A DNA stretch of 35,324 bases from Phycisphaerales bacterium. GTDB taxonomy: Bacteria; Planctomycetota; Phycisphaerae; Phycisphaerales; UBA1924. Each line of letters starts with the position of its first letter. Within the stretch, counting starts at the first letter, position 1. The translations under genes were made by a program, and so were the position numbers. The stretch spans positions 1 through 35,324 of the forward strand of contig JAJDDE010000200.1 of the NCBI GenBank assembly GCA_029260475.1, given 5' to 3'. A model generated the notes under the pieces. It was given only the letters and a program-made list of their open reading frames with translations. It was not told where the DNA came from and did no database searches. Shown one piece after another: positions 6,238 to 13,246 of this stretch.

Positions 6238-7824
6238 ATGACTCGGATCAACACCAACGTTCCGTCGCTGATTGCCCAGCGTGTGCTGGGCAGCAACAAC
6301 AGGGCTCTCAACACTTCACTCGAGCGCCTCTCCACCGGTCTCCGCATCAACCGCGGTGCCGACGATCCCGCGGGCCTCATCGCCTCGGAGAACCTGCGTG
6401 CCGAGAAGGCCGGGCTCTCGGCTGCGATCAAGAACGCCGAGCGTGCTGATCAGGTGGTCAACATCGCCGAGGGCGGCCTCTCCGAGGTCTCCAGCCTCCT
6501 TACCGACCTCCAGGGTCTGGTCACCGCGTCCGCGAACGACGCGGGCCTCTCCGACGAGGAGAAGGAAGCCAACCAGCTCCAGATCGACTCCATCCTCCAG
6601 ACCATCGACCGCGTCGCCGAGGCCACGAGCTTCCAGGGCACCAAGCTCCTGAACGGCACGTTCGATTACCAGACCTCCAACATCGCCACCACCATCAACT
6701 CCTTCAAGGTGAACGGGGCCAAGACCGAGTTCAACGGGCAGCGCGAGGTGGACATCGTCGTCACCGCATCCGCCCAGCGCGGCGGCTTCGTGCTCTCCTT
6801 CGGCGCCAACAACCTCAACCTCGGTGGCGCCACCGCGACCGACGGTGCCAACGAACAGTTCGTCATCGAGATCGCCGGTGCCGACGGTGCCCGCGAGCTC
6901 AGCTTCGCGTCGGGTACCGCACTGACGGATGTGGTCGCCGCGATCAACTCCTTCACGGACACCACCGGTGTCAAGGCCGCTCTCTGCGGCACCACCGGCA
7001 TCCGCCTCGAATCCGACGAGTACGGCGAGGACGAGTTTGTCTCGCTCAAGGTCGTTGACGACGGTGCCATCAACGGCACCAACGGCATCTACAACCTCTC
7101 CGCCGGTGACACCGATGTCGCCGACACGGGTTCGGTAACCACCTTCGCTACCGCCAACAACGGCGTGAGCGATGCCGGCCAGGACGTCGAAGCCTTTATT
7201 AACGGCGTCAAGGCCACCACCAACGGCACCACGGCGCGCATCAACACCAACTTCCTCGATGTCGAGATCGACCTCAAATACGACACCGGCAACCCCTCGG
7301 CGGCGGCCCTCGGCCAGATCGATGCCTTCACCATCACCGGGGGCGGTGCCGACTTCCAGCTCGCTGGCGAAGTCAACATCGCCGGTCGCGTGTCGCTGGG
7401 CATCCAGAACGTGGCGACCCGAGCCCTCGGAGCCTCCACGATCGACGTGATCGATCCCGCGACCCCCCTCGGTGCCAAGGTCTCTACCAACTTCAACCTC
7501 TCCGACTTCCGCGCCGGTGCCTCGCTCAACGCGGTCGATGGCAACCTCGACGTGGGCGCCAAGGTTGTCGAGCGGGCGATCCGCGAGGTCTCCAGCCTCC
7601 GTGGCCGTCTGGGTGCGTTCCAGCAGAACACCATCGGCGCGACCATTCGCTCCCTCGGTGTCAGCCTCGAAAACACCTCCGCCGCCGAGTCGTCCATCCG
7701 TGACACGGACTTTGCTGCTGAGACCGCCAGCCTGACCCGTTCCCAGGTTCTCGCTCAGTCCGCCCAGCAGACGCTGCTGATCGCGAACTCGCAGCCTCAG
7801 AACGCCCTGTCGCTTCTCGGCTAA
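6238..7824 (+). CDS. fliC: Flagellin (paralogue 2), probable major filament protein
   Basis: This is a filament subunit of 528 residues. The N-terminal region reads MTRINTNVPSLIAQRVLGSN, with STGLRINRGADDPAGLIASE. The C-terminal region carries SLRGRLGAFQQNTIGATIRS and NTSAAESSIRDTDFAAETAS and ends LSLLG. The middle is closely related to paralogue 3 through shared blocks such as TASAQRGG, EQFVIEIAG, GQDVEAFINGVKAT, ITGGGADFQLA and VSLGIQNVA, so these two arose by a later duplication. It has one cysteine (residue 250, codon at 6985), whereas paralogues 1 and 3 have none. Codon use leans to ATC, AAC, GCC, GGT and CGT more than in its neighbours, as expected of a very highly expressed gene; this is judged by eye. 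It has its own upstream region and terminator. Confidence 0.96.
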   Translation: MTRINTNVPSLIAQRVLGSNNRALNTSLERLSTGLRINRGADDPAGLIASENLRAEKAGLSAAIKNAERADQVVNIAEGGLSEVSSLLTDLQGLVTASANDAGLSDEEKEANQLQIDSILQTIDRVAEATSFQGTKLLNGTFDYQTSNIATTINSFKVNGAKTEFNGQREVDIVVTASAQRGGFVLSFGANNLNLGGATATDGANEQFVIEIAGADGARELSFASGTALTDVVAAINSFTDTTGVKAALCGTTGIRLESDEYGEDEFVSLKVVDDGAINGTNGIYNLSAGDTDVADTGSVTTFATANNGVSDAGQDVEAFINGVKATTNGTTARINTNFLDVEIDLKYDTGNPSAAALGQIDAFTITGGGADFQLAGEVNIAGRVSLGIQNVATRALGASTIDVIDPATPLGAKVSTNFNLSDFRAGASLNAVDGNLDVGAKVVERAIREVSSLRGRLGAFQQNTIGATIRSLGVSLENTSAAESSIRDTDFAAETASLTRSQVLAQSAQQTLLIANSQPQNALSLLG

Positions 7825-7870
7825 ACCGGCGCAAACCGGCTCCGGTTAGAACCAACCGAACGCACCTTCA

Positions 7871-7896
7871 ACGCCCCCTTCGCGGGGCGTTTTTTC
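7871..7896 (+). terminator. Intrinsic terminator of flagellin 2
   Basis: ACGCCCC (7871-7877) pairs with GGGGCGT (7884-7890) around CTTCGC and runs into six Ts (7890-7895). This is the clearest rho-independent terminator in the flagellar block, 46 bases after the stop codon. Confidence 0.9.
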
Positions 7897-8008
7897 TGCG
7901 CATCGCGTTCGTGTTATCGGGCGTCCACACCGAGTTACTCGCCCGCTTCGCCCGTTGCGGTCGATGCGCAGCCTCTGACCGACCACCCCACCGGAGCCCA
8001 ACGCACCC

Positions 8009-9583
8009 ATGTCCCGCATCCAGACCAATGTCCCGTCGCTGATCGCCCAGCGCAATCTGGGCCTGAACTCCGGCAAACTCGAGAACGCGCTCGAGCGCCT
8101 CTCCACTGGCCTCCGTATCAACCGCGGTGCCGACGATCCGGCGGGTCTGATCGCCTCGGAGAACCTCCGCTCGGAGATCAGGGGCATCGGTGCCGCGATC
8201 TCGAACGCGGAGCGCGCGGACCACGTGGTGAACATCGCCGAGGGCGGTCTCCAGGAGATCTCGAACCTGCTCGTGAACCTGCAGTCGCTGGTGGTGGAGG
8301 CGGCGAACGACGCCGGCATCTCCGAGGAAGAGAGGTCCGCGAACCAGCTGCAGATCGATTCGATCCTGCAGACGATCGACCGCGTCGCCGCCGCGACGAG
8401 TTTTCAGGACTCCAAGCTGCTCAACGGTTCGCTGGACTACACCACGGAAGATGTCTCGGGCGTGATCTCCGACTTCGCTGTCCGCGGCGCGAAGCTCGGG
8501 TTCGAGGAGACGCGCGATGTCAGCGTCATCGTCACCGCGTCCGCGCAGCGGTCCGGGTACTTCCTCTCCTTCGGCGGCGCGAGCCTCAATCTGGGCGGAG
8601 CGGGCGCCTCCGACGGCGCGTCCGAACAGTTCGTCATCGAACTCGCGGGCTCCGAGGGTGCGCGCGAGCTGAGCTTCTCCTCGGGCACCTCGCTGGCCAG
8701 CGTCGTCAGCGCGATCAACACGTTCCGCTCCGTGACCGGGCTCTCCGCATCCGTCTCCGGCACGGGCGTGCGCATCGAGTCCATCGCCTTCGGCTCGCAG
8801 GAGTTCATCTCCATCGATGTCACCGACGACGGCGCGATCGGCACCGGCGCAAACATCGGTCTCTACAACTTCCTCGCCGATGACGCGCTCGCCGCCGACA
8901 CCGCGATCGCCTCCACGTACAGCGCGGGCGTCAACGGTCTCACAGATTTCGGCCAGGACGTCGAGGCCGTGATCAACGGAGTCCGCGCGACGACCGACGG
9001 CACCGTCGCCCGTATCGCGACGGATTTCCTCGACATCGAGATCGACCTCAGCTGGGACACCTCCGGCCCCGTAGGGCCGAACGCCGCCAAGCTCGGCTCG
9101 GTGCAGGCGCTCACCATCACCGGCGGCGGTGCTGATTTTCAGCTCGCCTCCAAGGTGAATATCGCGGGCAAGGTGTCGCTGGGCATCCAGAACGTCGCGG
9201 CCCGCTCGCTCGGGCGCACCGTGCTCGATGTCTCGGGCACCCAGACCACCTTCCACCTGCAGGACCTTTCCTCGGGGCGCGACCTCAACGTGGTCGAGGG
9301 AGACACCTCGAACGCGCAGACGATCCTCGAGCGCGCCATCCGAGAAGTTTCGAGCCTGCGCGGCCGGCTGGGTGCCTTCCAGCAGAACACCATCAACGCG
9401 ACGATCAACAGCCTGGGCGTCGCGTTCGAGAACACCACCGCCGCCGAGAGCGTGATCCGCGATACGGACTTCGCCGCCGAGACGAGCCGGCTCACGCAGG
9501 CCCAGGTGCTGCAGAACTCCGCGATCTCGTCGCTCGCGATCGCGAACAGCGCGCCGCAGAACGTACTCCAACTGCTCGGCTGA
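8009..9583 (+). CDS. fliC: Flagellin (paralogue 3)
   Basis: This is a filament subunit of 524 residues. It starts MSRIQTNVPSLIAQRNLGLN and has STGLRINRGADDPAGLIASE, then SLRGRLGAFQQNTINATINS and NTTAAESVIRDTDFAAETSR, and ends VLQLLG. The central region aligns with paralogue 2 over its whole length (TASAQRSG, EQFVIELAGSEGARELSFSS, GQDVEAVINGVRAT, ITGGGADFQLA, VSLGIQNVA) but has diverged. Cysteine is absent. The only SD-like sequence is GGAG at 7993-7996, twelve bases from the ATG and not in a hairpin, so it lacks the ACGGAG leader of the other two and is probably controlled differently. Codon use is richer in GCG and CTG than in paralogue 2. No terminator is visible before the convergent small gene. 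Confidence 0.95.
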   Translation: MSRIQTNVPSLIAQRNLGLNSGKLENALERLSTGLRINRGADDPAGLIASENLRSEIRGIGAAISNAERADHVVNIAEGGLQEISNLLVNLQSLVVEAANDAGISEEERSANQLQIDSILQTIDRVAAATSFQDSKLLNGSLDYTTEDVSGVISDFAVRGAKLGFEETRDVSVIVTASAQRSGYFLSFGGASLNLGGAGASDGASEQFVIELAGSEGARELSFSSGTSLASVVSAINTFRSVTGLSASVSGTGVRIESIAFGSQEFISIDVTDDGAIGTGANIGLYNFLADDALAADTAIASTYSAGVNGLTDFGQDVEAVINGVRATTDGTVARIATDFLDIEIDLSWDTSGPVGPNAAKLGSVQALTITGGGADFQLASKVNIAGKVSLGIQNVAARSLGRTVLDVSGTQTTFHLQDLSSGRDLNVVEGDTSNAQTILERAIREVSSLRGRLGAFQQNTINATINSLGVAFENTTAAESVIRDTDFAAETSRLTQAQVLQNSAISSLAIANSAPQNVLQLLG

Positions 9584-9589
9584 CCCGGC

Positions 9590-9775
9590 TCAGAGGCGCG
9601 CCATCAGCGTCAGGCAGAAGAGCACGGGCCCGAGGAAGGCGAGCAGCACACCGATGGTGCGCGTGTTCTCCGTCTTGGCGCGGGCGCCGATGATCCCGAA
9701 GAAGATCGAGGCGCCGACCGCCGCCAGAGCGGGGATCAGGAGCTCGCCGCCCGCCTTGCCCGAGCCCGCGAGCAC
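9590..9775 (-). CDS. Small membrane protein, possibly the 3' part of a frameshifted longer gene (to 9947)
   Basis: I do not recognise the family. The 61-residue frame (GTG start) has two hydrophobic segments, one around LLIPALAAVGASIFFGIIG and one around VLLAFLGPVLFCLTL. The same frame stays open upstream through a third hydrophobic stretch (TIILACPGCLCLLLV) and an acidic segment, but has no good start codon there. An ATG at 9947-9945 opens another frame (MLPIEGVRTTPTEPEAG...) that reaches the run of seven Gs at 9884-9890 and then stops. With six Gs the two frames would join into one protein of about 118 residues: acidic N-terminus plus three membrane segments. So this is either a real frameshift, a phase-variable tract or a sequencing error. 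It is convergent with flagellin 3, six bases away. Confidence 0.45.
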   Translation of the reverse strand: MLAGSGKAGGELLIPALAAVGASIFFGIIGARAKTENTRTIGVLLAFLGPVLFCLTLMARL

Positions 9776-10019
9776 CAGGAGCAGGCACAGGCACCCGGGG
9801 CACGCGAGGATGATCGTGGGGAAGCGGTCGATCTGCGGATCGGGCGATTGCGGCTCGCCAGACGCGTCGTCGTTCTCAGCGGTGGGGGGGAGGTGTTCCA
9901 GCTTCGGGCTCCGTTGGTGTGGTCCGGACTCCTTCTATCGGTAGCATGGGCGACCCCGCTCGGCGCGTCCCGGGCGGAACAGCACGGTTTCTCCCCTCCC
10001 AACAGCCCGCGAGCCCCCC

Positions 10020-11015
10020 ATGCCCTCCACTTCGCAGCGCCAGTACATCGCCGACTTCGAGCTCAACGCGCGCTTCAGCGGCACGTTCTCGATCGCCAAC
10101 GCCCAGCTCGGTGTCACCAAGAACGGCGACCACTACCTCGCGTGCCTCTTGGGCGACAAGACGGGCTCGGCCCCCGCCCGACGGTGGAGCATGAGCCCCG
10201 AGGAGTTCAAGGCCCTCCCGACCGACGGCTTCGTTCACGCCGAGGGGCGCACCCAGCCCTTCAAGGGCGAGATGCAGCTCATCGTCGAGCGCATCGAGCC
10301 GGCACACCCGTCGGACGATGAGCTTGCTCAGCTCCTGCCGTCAGCGGCGCGCCCGATCGGGGAGATGTTCGACGAGCTCACCGCGCTGCTCAACGGCGTG
10401 CAGCAACCGGCGCTCAAGGCGCTTGTGGAGCTGTACATGGAGGACGAGCAGCTCATGAGCCGCTTCCGCCAGGCGCCCGCCGCCAAGCAGATGCACCACG
10501 CGTACATCGGCGGGCTGCTCGACCACACGCTGCAGCTCTGCACCCTCGCGACGCTCGTGTGCCCGCGCTACCCGAAGATCAACCAGGACCTCGTCGTCGT
10601 GGGCCTCTTCCTGCACGACCTGGGCAAAACGCGCGAGCTCTCGTGGGACGGTGCCTTCGGCTACACCGATCGGGGCGAGCTCGTCGGGCACATCGTCGAG
10701 GGCGCGATCATGCTCCACGACAAGGCCCAGCAGCTCATGGTCGAGAAGGGCACGCGCCTGCCCGGGCACACGCTCACCGTGCTGCAGCACATCATCCTGT
10801 CGCACCACACCCTGCCCGAGTACGGGGCGGCGAAGATCCCCGCGACGCCCGAGGCCATCCTCGTCGCGCAGCTGGACAACATGGACGCCCGGACCACGAT
10901 CGCTCTTGACGCCGCCCGCCCCGATCGGGCCTCGGCCCACGATCTGGGGGGTAATTTCACAGAAAAGAGTTGGGCCCTCGGCACCCGCCTGTTCCGCCCC
11001 GATCCCACCGCCTGA
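10020..11015 (+). CDS. yhaM: YhaM-like OB-fold/HD-domain 3'-5' exoribonuclease
   Basis: The 331-residue protein resembles YhaM, a metal-dependent 3'-5' exonuclease of RNA and DNA. The N-terminal part (about 10-95) looks like an OB-fold nucleic-acid-binding domain, including GDHYLACLLGDKTG. The HD domain (about 150-310) carries HHAYIGGLLDHTLQL, the metal-binding pair in FLHDLGKT, HIVEGA, then HIILSHHTLPEYGAAKIPAT and LVAQLDNMDAR. These match the YhaM order HH..GLL.HT / LHDLGK / LSHHG..E.G / LDN.DA. No clear SD precedes the ATG at 10020. A TAGCAT at 9942-9947 is a possible -10. The gene stands alone. The family is clear; the substrate is inferred. Confidence 0.85.
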   Translation: MPSTSQRQYIADFELNARFSGTFSIANAQLGVTKNGDHYLACLLGDKTGSAPARRWSMSPEEFKALPTDGFVHAEGRTQPFKGEMQLIVERIEPAHPSDDELAQLLPSAARPIGEMFDELTALLNGVQQPALKALVELYMEDEQLMSRFRQAPAAKQMHHAYIGGLLDHTLQLCTLATLVCPRYPKINQDLVVVGLFLHDLGKTRELSWDGAFGYTDRGELVGHIVEGAIMLHDKAQQLMVEKGTRLPGHTLTVLQHIILSHHTLPEYGAAKIPATPEAILVAQLDNMDARTTIALDAARPDRASAHDLGGNFTEKSWALGTRLFRPDPTA

Positions 11016-11432
11016 CGTGTCCGAACCCGGTTCAGGGGCCGGTGAGCCGATTCCCCACATTGCCCACTTTGCCAGCAACGCCCCAGAGTGTTCAAGCGGC
11101 GCTCAGATCCCAAGAGAATGCTGCCCGTCGGGCCCATTTGAGCGTGACGAGGGCGAATGGCGCGGTACTGTGTATTTGTCCGCGAAAGCGGATGAGGGAC
11201 CGACAGGTCTTTTTTCGCGCCCGTGACCCGGTGCGTGGGAGGAGAGAGAATCCTGTCCCAATGCGTCACCCTCCCAATCGGGATCTCCGCTCGCTCCCCG
11301 CGTTGGTTCGCTGCCCGGAGCTTCGGAGTCTGACGTAGGCCTCTCATCCAACGCGTGGATACACGTTTGGTTGGTAGGACGCACGGCGTGTCCTGCGTCC
11401 TCGAGAGAGATTCGAATCAAGGGAAGATTCAC
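11016..11432 (+). other. 417-bp intergenic region with hairpins, no gene seen
   Basis: No convincing coding frame is visible. The region contains TCCGC-GAAA-GCGGA (11179-11192), a small terminator-like GACC-GACA-GGTC followed by six Ts (11198-11215), a stem around CGTG-GATA-CACG (11354-11365), and GGACGCA/TGCGTCC (11377-11383 with 11394-11400) shortly before the next gene. The last two would lie in the leader of the lamin-tail protein gene. Confidence 0.5.
11179..11216 (+). terminator. Weak terminator-like hairpin pair with T-run
   Basis: A five-pair stem with a GAAA tetraloop (11179-11192) is followed by a four-pair stem GACC/GGTC (11198-11209) and six Ts (11210-11215). The second stem is short for an intrinsic terminator. 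It could end the yhaM-like transcript about 195 bases after the stop codon, or end a small RNA. Confidence 0.35.
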
Positions 11433-12119
11433 ATGAACAAGCTTGCAGTACTTTCAGTCCTCGCGATCGCCGGCTCGGCGCTCGCAACCGGTTCCACCCC
11501 CGTCGCCGGCGGTGGACTCATCATCTCAGAGGCCGTTGATGGCCCCGCTTCCGGTGGTAACCCCAAGTTCGTCGAACTGACGAACACGGGCCTCACCCCC
11601 TTCACCTTCGGTGTTGGTGCCGGCATCATCGTGCAGTCCAATGCCGCGACCGACTACGATGTCGATGTTGACCTCGAAGGCGTCACCATCGCTCCCGGTC
11701 AGTCCTACGTCATCCAGTCCGCTGCCAACGACGGTCAGGCCGCCTTCGAAGCGACCTATGGCTTCGCCGCCGACCTGTACACCGGCGCCTTCTTCTCAAA
11801 CGGCGACGACCGCTACGCCATCTGGGACGGTGCCGCTCTCGTGGACATCCACGGCCAGGACGGCGTTGATGGCACCGGCAGCGTCTGGGAGTACCTCGAC
11901 TCCTACACGCTCCGCAACAAGGACCAGATCGCTCCCAACGGGGGCATCTACGACCTGACCTCCTTCACCACCCCCGGTACCAACTTCTTCGACGGCACCG
12001 ACGCCGCCTTCGTCGTTGCGAACACCTCCCCCGGCACCCACCAGTGGACCCCTGCTCCCGGTGCGGCGGCCCTCTTCGGCATGGCCGGCCTCGCTGGCAT
12101 CCGTCGTCGTCGCGCGTAA
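11433..12119 (+). CDS. Exported lamin-tail-domain protein with PEP-CTERM-like sorting signal
   Basis: The 228-residue protein starts MNKLAVLSVLAIAGSALATG, a clear signal peptide. This ATG (11433) has AAGGGAAG just upstream, so it is preferred over an in-frame start at 11355. Residues of about 22-150 look like a lamin-tail domain, a beta-sandwich found in secreted bacterial proteins: LIISEAVDGPASGGNPKFVE, then LTNTG, IAPGQSYVI and YAIWDG. The C-terminus has the tripartite form of an exosortase-type tag: PAPGA, a short hydrophobic helix (ALFGMAGLAGI) and RRRRA. The protein is probably anchored and processed at the envelope. No exosortase gene is in the window. Codon use (many GCC, ACC, GGT) suggests high expression. 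A strong terminator follows at once. The exact function is unknown. Confidence 0.8.
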   Translation: MNKLAVLSVLAIAGSALATGSTPVAGGGLIISEAVDGPASGGNPKFVELTNTGLTPFTFGVGAGIIVQSNAATDYDVDVDLEGVTIAPGQSYVIQSAANDGQAAFEATYGFAADLYTGAFFSNGDDRYAIWDGAALVDIHGQDGVDGTGSVWEYLDSYTLRNKDQIAPNGGIYDLTSFTTPGTNFFDGTDAAFVVANTSPGTHQWTPAPGAAALFGMAGLAGIRRRRA

Positions 12120-12156
12120 ACTCGCGTAGCCGACCGACATCAGAACGATCTGATCG

Positions 12157-12193
12157 ACGCCCCGCACGGTCCCGTGCGGGGCGTTCTTTTTTT
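12157..12193 (+). terminator. Intrinsic terminator of the lamin-tail protein gene
   Basis: ACGCCCCGCACG (12157-12168) pairs perfectly with CGTGCGGGGCGT (12173-12184), twelve pairs around GTCC, followed by TTCTTTTTTT. It lies 37 bases after the stop codon. Confidence 0.93.
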
Positions 12194-12256
12194 GAGGCGT
12201 GGGGCACCGACTCGGCGTGCCGGCTCGTTGTGTGGTCCGCGTCACCCGGGCGGGCG

Positions 12257-12262
12257 TAGCAT
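12257..12262 (+). promoter_or_regulatory. Possible -10 element directly before the LON-domain gene
   Basis: TAGCAT ends seven bases before the ATG at 12270, where no SD is visible. If used, transcription would start at or near the start codon and give a leaderless mRNA. No good -35 is seen. Confidence 0.35.
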
Positions 12263-12269
12263 CAGGCCC

Positions 12270-13007
12270 ATGGGCGAAGACACCCAACAGATCAGAGTCC
12301 ACTTCGGCAAGCCGTTCCCGCTCTTCCCGCTCGACGGGGTGGTGCTGCTCCCGCACGCGATGGTGCGGCTGTTCATCTTCGAGCCCCGGTACCGCCAGAT
12401 GCTCGAGAGCGTCCTCGACGGCTCCGGGCAGATCGCGATGGCGGTCTACGACGACGAGGGCCGCGAGGAGTCGCTCGACGGCACCGGCCCGCCCCTGAAG
12501 CCCGCGGTCTGCATCGGGCAGATCATGCAGCACGAGCGGATGTCGGACGGGAATTACCGCCTGTGGATGCAGGGCGTCTGCAGGGCGCAGATCGAGGACG
12601 AAGAGGGGCCGCAGGGCGATCGGCTGTATCGGCGTGCGATGCTGAGCCCTCTCGAGGTGCAGGGCGATCCGGACCCCTCGCTCAAGGAAGCCCGCGACGA
12701 GCTGGTGCGGCTGCTCGCCGAGGGTCCGTGTCACGAACTCCCGAGCGTCCGGGCGCTGCTTGAGCAGGTGGAGGAGGAGGACGCGGAGTTCGCCGCCATC
12801 GCGCCACAGGTGCTCTTCGAGATCGTCGGGCTCTCCGTGGTCGGCGCGCTGGATCGGCGGGGTCTGCTGTACCGGCTCCTCGAAGAGGGCGACCCGGTGG
12901 AGCGGGCGCGCTGCGTGCTCGGCGAGCTTCGCCACGTCCACGCGCTCATGAAGCGTGCCGAGCCTCAGTTCGACCCCGAAGCCCCGCAAGGGATTTCCTG
13001 GAACTGA
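12270..13007 (+). CDS. Stand-alone LON substrate-binding domain protein
   Basis: The 245-residue protein matches the N-terminal substrate-binding domain of Lon protease without the ATPase and protease parts: FPLFPLDGVVLLPHAMVRLF, then IFEPRYRQMLESVL, IAMAVY and later IGQIMQHERMSDGNYRLWMQG. These follow the family order of PLF.L..VVLFP...L.L.IFEPRYR.M and the G.I......DGR....L.G motif. The C-terminal half is helical and charged. Such stand-alone proteins are common in many bacteria, and their function is not settled. The ATG at 12270 is chosen because the conserved domain begins just after it. There is no SD, but a TAGCAT lies seven bases upstream. The gene is preceded by a strong terminator and stands alone. 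Confidence 0.82.
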   Translation: MGEDTQQIRVHFGKPFPLFPLDGVVLLPHAMVRLFIFEPRYRQMLESVLDGSGQIAMAVYDDEGREESLDGTGPPLKPAVCIGQIMQHERMSDGNYRLWMQGVCRAQIEDEEGPQGDRLYRRAMLSPLEVQGDPDPSLKEARDELVRLLAEGPCHELPSVRALLEQVEEEDAEFAAIAPQVLFEIVGLSVVGALDRRGLLYRLLEEGDPVERARCVLGELRHVHALMKRAEPQFDPEAPQGISWN

Positions 13008-13050
13008 CCGACCGGCCGCGTCGCCTCATATTCGAGCGAACCGCTCCGTT

Positions 13051-13074
13051 CCCGCCGCCGTCAGACGCGGCGGG
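13051..13074 (+). other. Hairpin flanked by a ten-base direct repeat
   Basis: CCCGCCGC (13051-13058) and GCGGCGGG (13067-13074) pair perfectly around CGTCAGAC. TCGCCTCATA occurs on both sides (13021-13030 and 13083-13092). There is no T-run directly after the stem. It may end the LON-domain transcript. Confidence 0.4.
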
Positions 13075-13246
13075 CGATCGCATCGCCTCATAAAAAATGT
13101 GGACGACGTACGGCATGCGTGACGGTTCCAGGATATTTGAGAATTCCTTTGGTTTTGGCGCGATGATCGAGGACACTTCACAGGTCCGGGCTCCGGGGTT
13201 TCCGGGGGATGGTGTTTACCTTCCTCTTTCAGTCGGAGCCGCCCGC

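Noticed and set aside
4354-9571. Long minus-strand open frames opposite the flagellin genes
   Set aside because: They are shadows of the flagellin reading frames with repetitive Arg/Glu/Val composition and no start or SD support.
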